This document shows, piece by piece, positions 54,735-64,000 of a DNA stretch of 64,000 nt. Position 1 is the first letter of the stretch, and each line of letters opens with the position of its first letter. Under the pieces are notes generated by a model, which was given only the letters and a program-made list of their open reading frames with translations, was not told where the DNA came from and made no database searches. This stretch comes from Candidatus Altimarinota bacterium (GTDB lineage: Bacteria > Patescibacteriota > Gracilibacteria > BD1-5 > UBA6164), in NCBI GenBank assembly GCA_028688895.1, contig JAQTXG010000003.1, positions 54,963 to 118,962 of the forward strand, written 5' to 3'. Both the position numbers and the translations under genes were made by a program.

Positions 54735-56162
54735 ATGAATAAAAAGTTGGAACTTTTGATGCCAGCATGAGATTTCGAGAAATTGAAATTTGCTTATGCT
54801 TATTGAGCTGATGCTTGTTATGTATGAGTACCTATGTTTTCGCTGAGAGCTAGAACGAATGCTTTTACTATGGAAACTATAAAAGAAGCAGTTGATTATG
54901 CTCACAATCTATGAAAAAAAATATATTTTACTGCAAATATATACGCTCACAATGTAAAAATAAAACCATTTTTGGCACAATTTAAAAAAATGGTTGAAAT
55001 GTGACCAGATGCTTTTATCATGGCTGATCCTGGACTTATATATCTAGTGAGAAAAGAATTTCCAGATGTAGAAGTGCATTTATCTGTTCAAGCAAACAAT
55101 ACAAACTGGGCACAAGCAATATTTTGGAAAGAAATGGGTATCAAGAGAATCATATTATCAAGAGAGATTTCTATAAAAGAAATGAAAGAAATACATGAAC
55201 AAGTACCAGATATGGAGCTAGAAGCTTTTGTACATGGTGCTATTTGTATGGCTTATAGTGGTAGATGTTTGATTTCAAACTATTTATCAAACAGAGATCC
55301 AAATCAATGAACTTGTAGTCACTCATGTAGATGGGAGTACAAAGTTTTCAAAGATGAGAGAAGTGAAGAAGAACTGGAAACAGTTACTGGTAGACCAGAT
55401 GATTATGAAGAATTGACAGGTAATTTTTATCTAGAAGAAAAAGATAGACCTGGTGAAATAATGGAAATAGATGAAGATAGTTATGGTACATATTTGATGA
55501 ATAGTAGAGATTTATGTGCTATAGATTATATACCAGAATTAGAGGATGCTTGAATAATCAGTTTCAAGGTAGAATGAAGAAACAAAACTGTAAATTATAT
55601 AGCTTCAGTATGATTGGCTTATAGAGAAGCTATAGATGCAGTAGAGAGATGAGAAAAATATGATGCTATGAAATTGTCTGAAGAATTGTTTTGAATCGCA
55701 AATAGATGATATATACCTGGATTTTTAGCATGAAATACAAATGCAAATGCTCAATTTTATGAAAGAAATGGTAGTTTTGGTACTAAATCATTTTTAGGTA
55801 TTCTAAGAGAATATGATGAAGCTGAAAAACTGGTAAGAGTTGAAGTGAAAAATCAATTCAATTTATGAGATGAAATAGAAATAGTATCACCAAGTGGTAT
55901 AAAAAAATCTAAAGTAGAAAAAATTTACAAATCTAGAATCAATCATGGTACAAAAAAAGCAAACACTACTTATACTGATGTAATGACATTTGATAAATCA
56001 TTAGCAGAAGAAGTAAATAGTGCTCATGGTGGAGGTTATGAAGTATGGATAAATTTAGACGAAAAACCAGAGGATTTTAGTTTGATTAGAAAAGATGCTC
56101 CTATGATTGAAGTAGATTCATCTAAGTTGTGAGATTTTATGAAAGATAAATTGATAGCATAA
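54735..56162 (+). CDS. U32 family peptidase (TrhP/YegQ-like)
   Basis: 475 aa. MPAGDFEKLKFAYAYGADACYVG starts a TIM-barrel-like fold; the U32 signature is complete (EAFVHGAICMAYSGRCLISN, followed by SNRDPNQGTCSHSCRW). Cysteines in this segment likely bind a cluster. The C-terminal part is a beta-domain (FNLGDEIEIVSPSGIKKS). Family members TrhP/RlhA take part in hydroxylating tRNA or rRNA rather than in classical proteolysis; assignment to tRNA hydroxylation is by similarity. Confidence 0.92.
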
Positions 56163-56191
56163 TAAACTAATTAAAGCTAAATATGTAACAA

Positions 56192-56226
56192 AAAAATAAA
56201 GCAATAAAAATTATTGCTTTATTTTT
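56192..56226 (+). terminator. Terminator of the U32 gene
   Basis: AAAAATAAAGCAAT/ATTGCTTTATTTTT stem with T-run. Confidence 0.85.
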
Positions 56227-56267
56227 ATGTTATATATAATATTTATACTTTTAAAAGGAGATATATT

Positions 56268-56465
56268 ATGACTATACTATCTTTATTTTTTATCTTTTTA
56301 GGTTTTTTAATTTTTTGCTTTGGTTTGTATTTATTGTCTTGTGGGAAAAGGATAGATGATGTTTATGTTATTCCTGTTTGTGGACCAGATACTCCAGAAT
56401 ATATAAAAGAATATTTAAAACTTAGAAAAAGAGAAAATAGAAAATATATATTAGGTATATTTTGA
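56268..56465 (+). CDS. Small membrane protein, possibly ending at a TGA (65 aa)
   Basis: A strong Shine-Dalgarno (AAAAGGAG) lies 7 nt before this ATG. Residues 3-25 form a membrane helix (ILSLFFIFLGFLIFCFGLYL), then a polar tail (CGKRIDDVYVIPVCGPDTPE onward). All five glycines are GGN. The first TGA in frame (56463) comes shortly before a terminator at 56488-56513; if TGA is Gly the frame runs to a TAA at 56559, beyond the terminator. I give the end at the TGA as the likelier transcript-compatible product but cannot prove it. Confidence 0.5.
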   Translation: MTILSLFFIFLGFLIFCFGLYLLSCGKRIDDVYVIPVCGPDTPEYIKEYLKLRKRENRKYILGIF

Positions 56466-56487
56466 ATAGAAATAATTTTTGTATTAC

Positions 56488-56513
56488 AAAAAGGAGATTT
56501 TAATCTCCTTTTT
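56488..56513. terminator. Bidirectional terminator
   Basis: CAAAAAGGAGATT/AATCTCCTTTTTG palindrome; it contains the stop of the minus-strand gene. Confidence 0.82.
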
Positions 56514-57033
56514 GATTTAATATATTTTGTATATCTGTACTTGTTTCTTGAGTTATTTTAATTTGTTCAGTATTTTCTTTTTTGAAATATATTTTTAATT
56601 CTTCATTGTCAGTTGATAGTATATTTATTCTTATTATATTAATAAATATTATAAAATCTTTAATTATTTTAGCTTCTTTAATTTCATTATCAAAATCATT
56701 TTTTAAATATTTTTGAGATATAATTTTTATTAAATTTTTTATATTATTTTCATCAAATGTTCATTCTTTATATTGTAAACCTAGGTTTTTACATCAGATC
56801 AACCATAATTCTAAAAATATTTTAGTATCTATATCTATTTCATCAATATTTTTATTAATAAAATTTTTATTAATAATTTCTTTAATTGTATTTTTGTCAT
56901 TATTTAAATCTATTGATGAATAAAAATGATAAAAATGTTGTATGTGAGAAAGAATTCTTACATGAATAAACATCTCTTCATTTTTATTATTTAAAGCATT
57001 ATTTTCATCTTTTTTTTTTGTATTATTTTTCAT
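56500..57033 (-). CDS. Hypothetical helical protein (177 aa)
   Basis: Starts MKNNTKKKDENNALNNKNEE, very rich in Asn, Lys, Ile and Glu. Predicted all-helical and soluble; two TGA glycines. Ends KITQETSTDIQNILNQKGD in the terminator stem. An ATTT microsatellite (57040-57061) lies just upstream. No family recognised. Confidence 0.65.
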
Positions 57034-57039
57034 TAGTTT

Positions 57040-57061
57040 ATTATTTATTTATTTATTTATT
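57040..57061. repeat. ATTT microsatellite
   Basis: About five TTTA/ATTT units directly upstream of the 177-aa gene start; a slippage-prone stretch that could vary spacing to a promoter. Confidence 0.7.
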
Positions 57062-57130
57062 GAAAAAGGAATATAAAATTATTAATATGAAAGTCAAATA
57101 TTAATTTTAAAATTAGTTTAAATTATAAAA

Positions 57131-57157
57131 TAAAAGAGGGGCTTGCCCCTCTTTTAT
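57131..57157 (-). terminator. Terminator of the RhuM-flanked operon
   Basis: AAAAGAGGGGC/GCCCCTCTTTT stem, at the stop of the distal RhuM-like gene. More GC-rich than other terminators here. Confidence 0.88.
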
Positions 57158-57573
57158 GCTACTTTATGAAACATATTTATTATTTTACCAAAAATGCTTT
57201 CTTTTTTATCAGTTCTGAATTGTCTAGAAATAGCGTATTCTCTAAGTATTTTGTTTGTATTTACTAAAAATTTAGTTTCTACATAATGTTTGCTTCTATA
57301 TCATAAAAGTAATAATACATCTAGACTGTAAAAAGTTTCTGTTTCATCAGTATTTGAATTGTAAACTTTTTTGATGTTATCAGTTAAGTCTAGATTTGAA
57401 TTGATAAGTATGTTATTAAGCTCTTTTTTAACTTCTACTTGAGTGACTTTGTATATATCTGAAATCTCTTTTATAGTAAGCCACATCTTTCAATTATTAA
57501 ACATTGCTCTAACAGTTAATTCGTTGTTTCTAAGGATAAAACTCCCATTATTGCTTTTTTGTATAGTCTTCAT
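57154..57573 (-). CDS. RhuM-like DNA-binding protein, distal copy (139 aa)
   Basis: The centre (KMWLTIKEISDIYKVTQVEV) looks like a helix-turn-helix followed by NIKKVYNSNTDETETFYSLD and LLLLGYRSKHYVETKFLVN, the pattern of RhuM-family proteins (YNLDxIISVGYRVNS..ATQFRxW in the classical form). Paralogue of the gene at 62087-62458; both keep NIKKV, FYSLD, LLLLGY and SKHY. It has its own leader after the 1058-aa gene. Role unknown; RhuM proteins are often found near restriction and toxin-antitoxin genes. Confidence 0.65.
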
Positions 57574-57666
57574 ATGTGTAAAAGTAATGTATATAAGTTA
57601 TATACACACTATATACAAAATATATATAATTGCAAATTTTTTTTAAAAAATATTTTAATAATAATC

Positions 57667-60600
57667 TTATAGCTTTGCTATCTGATTATTGTGTATTTCT
57701 CTAGATACGAATAGTATATAATTCTTTGCAGTTTCGTATATATCATTATTTTCATTTAATAATTTTTCTATAAATAAAACATTTTCTTTTGAAAGATTAT
57801 TTTTAGTTCAGTTTTCTTGGCTATATATATATTCAAAAATTCATAATTGAGATAAATAATTTAGATAATTTTGTTTTAAATAATTGTTTTTAAATAACTC
57901 AAAATTTGTAATAAGGAAATTTGAAATTATTTCTGATTCATATATATTGATTCATTTTCAAGTTATTTTACTTATAAAAAACAATATAAAATCAGTTTTT
58001 TGTTTATTGTTATCAAAGAAATAAGTGATATCATTTGAATTACTCAATAAATCTTCTATATATGATAAGCTTATATTTTTATCTATATTTGTTAAGTGAT
58101 TATATAGCTTGTATTTAATACTTATTGTTTCTATATATTTATCTATCGAACTATATATGTCTTTAATACTTCTACTGTTATTGTATGATGTCTTAATATT
58201 TTGTTTAATGTTATTTCAGTTTAATTTTCATTCTCATTCTCACTTTTCTTTATTATGTATACTTTTACTTCTATCTTTTAATCTTTTTTTATTGGTTCTA
58301 TTTATAAATTTTTCTACATCGTAATTTTTTATTCTATGGTCTGAATCAAAAAAACCAAAATCAATTCATTCTATGTTTATTTTTGTCGAAACAATTTTTA
58401 TCAATCTTTTTACTACATAAAAAATAGCATAGAAATCATTATTAAATGAATTATCATCATTTTTATTGTTATTATTGTATCAAGCGTATTGTAATAACTT
58501 TTCAAAGTAATTTATGTATTTTTCTACAAAAATCGATTTGATACTTTTTTTAAGTATTTCTAGATTGTTTTCTTTTATTACTGATACATAAATCAAAATA
58601 GTTTCAATTATTTGTTCTATTTTATCATAAATTGATATATATTTTTTAAATTCTATTTTTTCTTCAAAGTATTCATTGAGTTCTTTGTTGTATAATAGAT
58701 CTTTTACTTTGTAGTTTATATCTTCGTTTAAATACTCTACTATTAAATTGTATGAACTATTATCATTAACTCTGACTAATCAAAGATATCTAACAATTAG
58801 TGTTGTATCGATTTTTTTTAGAATTCTTTTAATTTCGTTTTGATTTATGTTTAGATCGTATATGTTTGATAATTCATATAACTTAAAAATATTTTTTAGC
58901 ATAGTTGTATAATTTGATCACAACTTTATGTGCCAATTTTGTTCGTATAAATATTTTTCTAATTCATTTATTGCATTTTTTACTTCTGTGTAGTGATTTG
59001 TGTGTTGTTTTAAAATATCAAGAGTATTTCTATTTAATTCTATAAAATTAGCCAATTTAGTAAAACTTTTTATATTTCATTCTTGTATAAATTTAATCAA
59101 AATATCTTTTGTAATTTCTATTTTATTATCTTTTGTGTCGACTAATTTGTTATATAAATTGTTATTTTCTAGGATATCATTTAGATTTGGTAAATCTATT
59201 TTTAATTCTCATATAAATAGTTCATCATTTTTTATAAGTAGAGTTTCATCCAAACTTTTATAATCCATTTGATGTTTTACATTTTTAATTGGGAATAAAT
59301 TTTGTTCATATTTTTTATCTTCTGCTTCTGATTTTTCTTTTATATTGAATCAGTTTAGTAAATATGCAAGTTTTCATTTACTGTCTTTTTGATTTCTTAA
59401 TCATACTAGATTTGTTATTATTCAGTTTAAAATCAAATATTTTAATGTTTCTGAATTTTCTTTTAATATGCTTTTATCTAAGTATCAATCTATGTATTGT
59501 AATATTTCTTTAAATATTTCATTGTAATTTTCGCTGTATATGATATTGTTATTTTCATCTTTTAAAAATGATATTTTACTTATAGGTAATATGTATTCGT
59601 CATGTTTAAATACTTTGTATCAATGAGTTAGTGTTATTCAATTTGGAACTAATTCTATATTTATAAAGATATAATCTATTTCTTCTAGATTGAAATTGTT
59701 AGGTATTTTATCAATTTTTTTGAGAATATTTGTTAATTCTTCAAAATGAAAAAATCAATCATCTATACTAAATAAATGGTCATATATTTTTTGATTTCAA
59801 GGACTTATTCTAGAATTGTTTAGTGTGTTTTTTTCTATTTTCTCTCAGAATAATTCTGTTAATTCAGCGAATTCATCTAAAATATCGTTTAAACATAATT
59901 CAGTATTATCATTTAAAGGTTTATTTGATTTATTTCACTCAATAGTTTTTGTAAAATTGATTTTGTTTTGTTTTTTTTGTTCTATGAACCACTGAAAAAA
60001 TATGTTTGTATAATTTAATTTTTGATTTTCTTGAACTAGATACATTTCATTTTTGTATGTATCATTTTTTTCATCATAATATCTGTAAAAATCAACTATT
60101 TTTTGTGTATTGTTTTTTTTGAAGTATTTGTCAAAAAATAAATATATTTCATTGATACTTTTAAATGTATTTTTAAGTTTGAATATTTCTGTAAAAGTGC
60201 TGAAGTTTGATTTAAGACTTTTTTTATCTGTATCTAGATTGTTTTCTAGTATATTATTTGTTCAATTTATTCATAGTTCTGGGTAGATTAGATATTGCAA
60301 AATCTTTGGTAAGTAAGCTATGTTTGTTTTGTTTATTGTTATGTCGTTTAAGTTTTTATCGTTCATTGTCAATACTCTATGCACTTCTGTGTTTGTACTA
60401 TTATTTATTTTTGAGATTTTATTGTAGTCTTGAGTTATTTCTCAAAATGTTTTTTTTGTAATGTTAAAAATATTTTTAAATAGATTTTTTAGTTGTTCTT
60501 CTGATAATTTTTCTATTTCATTAAAAAAATTGTTTACTATTTGTTCTGTTTGTTCTGTTGTTTCTATGGATTTATTTGTATTGTTGTATTTTACAAGTAT

Positions 60601-60843
60601 ATAAAATCAAAATGACTGAATGATATGCTGAGGGTATTTTGCGGCTTTGCTGTTTTTTATTTTTTTAAAATTATCAGATGGGTTTTTTCCTGATAAATTT
60701 GAAAATAAGATATCACTAATAAGCGATGAAAATTTTTGTATATTTTCATCGCTATTTCTTAGTTTTTCGAAAAACATCTTTCAAATATATAGAGATTTAT
60801 CTCATTGTATTTGGTTTGATAAGTTTAATATTTCTTTTTCCAT
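57667..60843 (-). CDS. Large uncharacterised protein (1058 aa)
   Basis: Reads from ATG (MEKEILNLSNQIQGDKSLYI) through numerous TGA (Gly) codons to TAA. Very rich in Asn, Lys, Ile, Asp and Glu, predicted mostly helical, with no signal peptide, membrane helix, Walker motif or nuclease motif that I can see. A basic, low-complexity patch lies near residue 840 (DRSKSIHNKEKGEGEGKLNG). It follows the 382-aa gene by 7 nt in the same operon, implying joint action. Flanked by RhuM-like paralogues. No family is proposed. Confidence 0.78.
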
Positions 60844-60850
60844 AAAAATT

Positions 60851-61999
60851 TTATAGTACTATGTTTTCTAAATCAATATCATCTGATTCTTCGTTTGTTT
60901 CGTGTTCTAATAATAGTAGAACAGCATCTTTTGCTTCATTTGTAAATTCTCAGTTTTCAAATAATTCATCTATCACTTGTTTTTTTACTGTTTCTATTTC
61001 TTTGTCTCAGATTAGATATTTAAGTAAATTGAACAATTCTAGAGATGATTTTCATGTAATTGTTTTTTGTATATCTTTTGTTTTATAACCATAAATTGGA
61101 CTTTCAGTATGGTTTCTAAGGTCTATAATTATATTTATGAATAATTCATTATAATTTTCTTTTATGACAGTAAGTAATATGTACAATGGAGAACCTCTTT
61201 CTATTCATTCAAAAATATCTTCTAGCTCATTATTATTTAATAAATCTTCTCAATATGTTAATTGTTCTGATATAACATCTGTTGTTTCTAATGTGAAATC
61301 TCATTCATTATCATCATAAAAATTTTCAAATGATTCTAAATCTACAAAATCTCAAGCACTAGCAAAACCTGTTCAATAGTCAAAATCATCTGGTTGATTT
61401 TGGTGGTAAAAGTTTTCAGAAAATTCTTTTTGTATAGTTGTATTTTCTTTTATAGTTATATTTGCTTGTAAAAATCTAATAGTAAAAAGTACTAATTCTT
61501 TTGTAAATAAGTTAAAAATAATTCAGTCTTTGTCTATTTTTTCTAGATTTTTTAATAATTCAAATATGTTTTCTTCTGTAGCATGATTTAGATATTCTCA
61601 AAATATATTTATTTTATATGATTGTTTCATATTTTGTTTTGCCAATCATCAAATCATTCATATCAATATAATTGGATTGTTGTAATCAAATAATTCACTA
61701 TCTACAAAGTCTTTATTTTTTGCCAAGAAACTGTTTCAATCAGGACTTTGGTTTAATAGTGTATGTAATTGTATTACATTTTTTATTCATTCTCAGATTC
61801 CTGCTTTTTTTGATATTTTTTTTATCTCTTCTGAATACTCAGCTTTGATAGCTGGTAAATTTTCTAGACTTTGATTTATGCTATTAATAATTCATTTTCA
61901 ATTTTGTATATTTTCAGTTAAGGATGTAGAAAGTTTAATCCTTTTTCCTGTTTCAGATAAAGCAGTATTTTCATTATCATAAATAGTTAATATTCCCAT
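60851..61999 (-). CDS. Uncharacterised protein (382 aa)
   Basis: Begins MGILTIYDNENTALSETGKR. A hydrophobic stretch with glycines (NPIILIGMIGGLAKQNM, about 122-138) could be a buried helix. An acidic region follows (DFVDLESFENFYDDNEGDF), then a helical C-terminal half ending in an acidic tail (EHETNEESDDIDLENIVL). No recognised domain. Seven nucleotides separate it from the 1058-aa gene; RhuM-like paralogue upstream on the same strand. Probably a small subunit or partner of the large protein (inference). Confidence 0.76.
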
Positions 62000-62086
62000 G
62001 TATTTTTATTAATAAATATTATATTGCTATACTATAAATAATATATAATTTATGTCAAATAAATATTCTTGATTTTAATGATTTTT

Positions 62087-62458
62087 TTATTTGTTTGTCC
62101 TATATTTTCTGTTATTGGCGTATTCTTTTATTATATTATTTATATTTATTAAATACTTTGTCTCTGAATAATGCTTACTTTTGTATCATAAAAGTAAAAG
62201 TATATCTAAGCTATAAAATGATTCGTATTCACAAGTTTTTGGATTGAAAACCTTTTTTATATTATCTGTTATATCCAAATCAGAATTTATAATGGTTTCA
62301 TTTAATGCTTTTTTAAGATTAGATTTATTTATATGGTATATTTCAGATATTTCTTCTAAATTTAGCCATATTTTTCAATCAATATATACTGCAAATGTGT
62401 TTTGTTTGTTATTTTTTATAATTATATTTCTCTCATTATTTTTTATAATTGTTTTCAT
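62087..62458 (-). CDS. RhuM-like DNA-binding protein, proximal copy (123 aa)
   Basis: Paralogue of the gene at 57154-57573 with the same order: KIWLNLEEISEIYHINKSNL, NIKKVFNPKTCEYESFYSLD, LLLLGYKSKHYSETKYLIN. Lacks the basic tail of the distal copy. It lies 87 nt upstream of the 382-aa gene and may autoregulate the operon. RhuM-like identity is from the pattern, not from an alignment. Confidence 0.65.
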
Positions 62459-62701
62459 ATTTTTGTAGTTAATTGTAAAATATTCTAGTATATGATATAA
62501 AAATTATGTTGTTTATAAAGTAATATTTTTATTGTTTGTTAGAAAAATGTTATATAGAAAAATTGTCTTTTAAATATGCTTTTAAATATTGTTTATTAAC
62601 TAAAATATTTAATTGTAAATAATTTATTATTTATTTTCTTACAATTTTCTTACTTTTTTCTTGTATAAAAGATTTATAATATATTTTTTTATAATTATCC
62701 T

Positions 62702-63412
62702 ATGAAAAACAAAAAGTTGTTAGTGAAAATTACATTGATTTGAAGTGTTTTATTGATGCTTTTGTTTTATTATTTAATTGTTGTCTTAATAAATCATGAT
62801 TTTTTAAACAAATATTACATACTTTGAAAGATTCAAAGTGATTTTTCTATTAATGTATATGCTTCAGATGATGAATATGAAGATGAGTATGAAGATGAGT
62901 ATGAAGACGAGTTTTCTGATGATAGTTATAAGAATAAACAAAAAAATAAAGAAAATCCATTAGATGTAATAAAAACTGATAATAGTTTAAATAAACAAAA
63001 TAGTGTTATACAGAAAAATTCTGTAGTAAATACAAAAATAGATACTACAGAAAAAGTAAATATAAATGTTAGTAAAACAAGTAATTCTAAAATAACTAAA
63101 GTAAATATTAATAATGAATTAAATAATCCTGTTAAAACTGTGATTTCTAAAGATGAATTATTTATAAATAACAGTTATACTAGATTGGTAAATAGTATAG
63201 ATACTAAAAAAGTATCAAATGATACAAAAATAATTATTTATAATGATTTGATTAAAGTATTATCTGACAAAATATTTATTTCAAAGCAATATATGATACA
63301 TGTAACTGATAAAAATACTTTAAATGCAATTAATAAAAAGATATTTTTATTATCAGAATTGAAAAAAAGGCTTCAAAGCAAGCTAAAAAAATTTGATTTA
63401 ATAAATAATTAG
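62702..63412 (+). CDS. Membrane-anchored protein with acidic repeats (236 aa)
   Basis: N-terminal membrane helix (ITLIGSVLLMLLFYYLIVVL), an acidic repeat block near 55-70 (DDEYEDEYEDEYEDEFSDD, encoded by a 12-bp tandem repeat), an Asn/Lys/Thr-rich linker and a helical C-terminal domain (KDELFINNSYTRLVNSIDTK onward). Probably surface-exposed. Adjacent to the Ala-rich lipoprotein gene, 32 nt away, so possibly one operon of envelope proteins. No family recognised. Confidence 0.75.
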
Positions 63413-63444
63413 GTTAAATTGCTAATATATTAATAATAAAAAAT

Positions 63445-64000
63445 ATGAAAAAAATAATTTTGTTGGTTATAATGGTGTTTTTGTCTTCATGTGATGTAGA
63501 TAAATGAATGGATGATGTTTCAGGTAAAGATTTAGATGATTTGAATTTGATAGACAAAATATGAGTCCAGTCTATAGATAAAGCATTAGAATTGAGAGCG
63601 AATTTGGACGATGATTCAGATGAATATTCTCAAGATGTTTCAGTAGATATTACAAATGGTACTAAAGAAGAGGAGATTAAACAAGTAGAATTGGAAGCAG
63701 ATAATTTAAATGAAACTGTGGATGCAGTAGAGCAAAAAACAGCAGCAGATGTGGCAGCACAAGTAGCGGCACAAAAAGCAGCAGCAGACTCAGCAGCAAA
63801 AGCAGCAGCAGATGCAGCAGCGGACGCAGCAGCACAAGCAGCGGCTCAAAAAGCAGCAGCGGACGCAGCAGCACAAGCAGCGGCACAAAAAGCAGCAGTA
63901 GACGCAGCAGCACAAGCGGCGGCACAAAAAGCAGCAGCAGACGCAGCAGCACAAGCAGCGGCAGAAAAAGCAGCAGAAGACGCAGCAGCACAAGCAGCGG
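63445..64000 (+). CDS. Ala-rich repeat lipoprotein (partial, continues beyond window)
   Basis: Signal with lipobox LSSC (Cys16), acidic linker, then from about residue 100 a 13-residue repeat of the KAAADAAAQAAAQ type, encoded by a 39-bp tandem repeat (four or more copies), still repeating at the window edge. This GC-rich stretch contrasts with the genome. Likely an extended helical or coiled surface stalk, anchored by lipid. The repeat resembles TolA-like helical spacers in composition only. Confidence 0.8.

Noticed and set aside
63677..63991. Leu- and Cys-rich minus-strand ORFs
   Set aside because: Antisense shadows of the GCA-rich repeat in the plus-strand lipoprotein gene.

Overview
The window comes from a very AT-rich bacterium that reads UGA as glycine (genetic code 25), as known for the CPR/Patescibacteria lineages Absconditabacteria (SR1) and Gracilibacteria (BD1-5). 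With UGA as a stop almost every gene breaks into short pieces. With UGA as glycine they close into full-length proteins, and UGA falls on invariant glycines: the GMN motif of CorA, KxDG of LigA, GPPGTGKT and HEVGH of FtsH, DPG of RuvC, the glycine-rich loop of IlvA, and the cleavage-site glycine of a pseudopilin. Stops used are TAA and TAG. I cannot choose between the two phyla from this sequence. All coordinates below use code 25.

Layout. 1-10 kb, mostly minus strand: ileS (cut by the window edge) behind a structured leader that looks like a T-box, a HAD phosphatase, an unknown 458-aa protein, a DUF84/YjjX NTPase, a secreted CAP-domain protein, an ilvA-ridA pair and an Elp3-like radical-SAM protein. 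10-15.5 kb, plus strand: an AbrB-type regulator and an RND efflux pair (lipoprotein adaptor and permease). 15.5-25.4 kb: pyruvate kinase, a DHH phosphoesterase, two tandem related RNAs of about 600 nt, ligA, tRNA-Lys(CUU), an IF-2B/ribose-1,5-bisphosphate isomerase-like protein and an ArsB/NhaD-type transporter. 25.8-33.3 kb: a secreted protein, MscS and CorA channels, an RRM protein, inorganic pyrophosphatase, an ABC-F protein, a TspO-related membrane protein and an atypical tRNA-Arg(CCG). 33.4-44.5 kb: a lipoprotein, ruvC, a pseudopilin, a class III nucleotide cyclase, a dedA-phosphatase-murD operon with overlapping genes, ftsH, thyA and folA. 44.8-56 kb: a UvrD-type helicase with a PDDEXK domain, a transglutaminase-like protein, an S41 protease, a shortened polA, ndk and a U32 peptidase. 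57-62.5 kb: an operon of two unrecognised proteins (382 and 1058 aa) bracketed by two paralogous RhuM-like genes. 62.7-64 kb: a membrane protein with acidic repeats and an Ala-rich repeat lipoprotein cut by the window edge.

Several neighbours make functional sense. RidA deals with the reactive enamines made by IlvA. FolA recycles the dihydrofolate made by ThyA. The RND adaptor and permease are co-directional with an 18-nt gap. Genes are tightly packed, and many stop codons sit inside the stem of a Rho-independent terminator.

The strongest candidates for something undescribed are the twin structured RNAs at 18.8-20.2 kb, which differ by compensatory base changes, and the RhuM-flanked two-gene operon at 57.2-62.5 kb. 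Also unusual are GC-rich palindromic elements inserted in frame in ligA and in the DHH phosphoesterase gene, a tRNA lacking canonical D- and T-loop residues, and a polA lacking its N-terminal half but carrying its own promoter.
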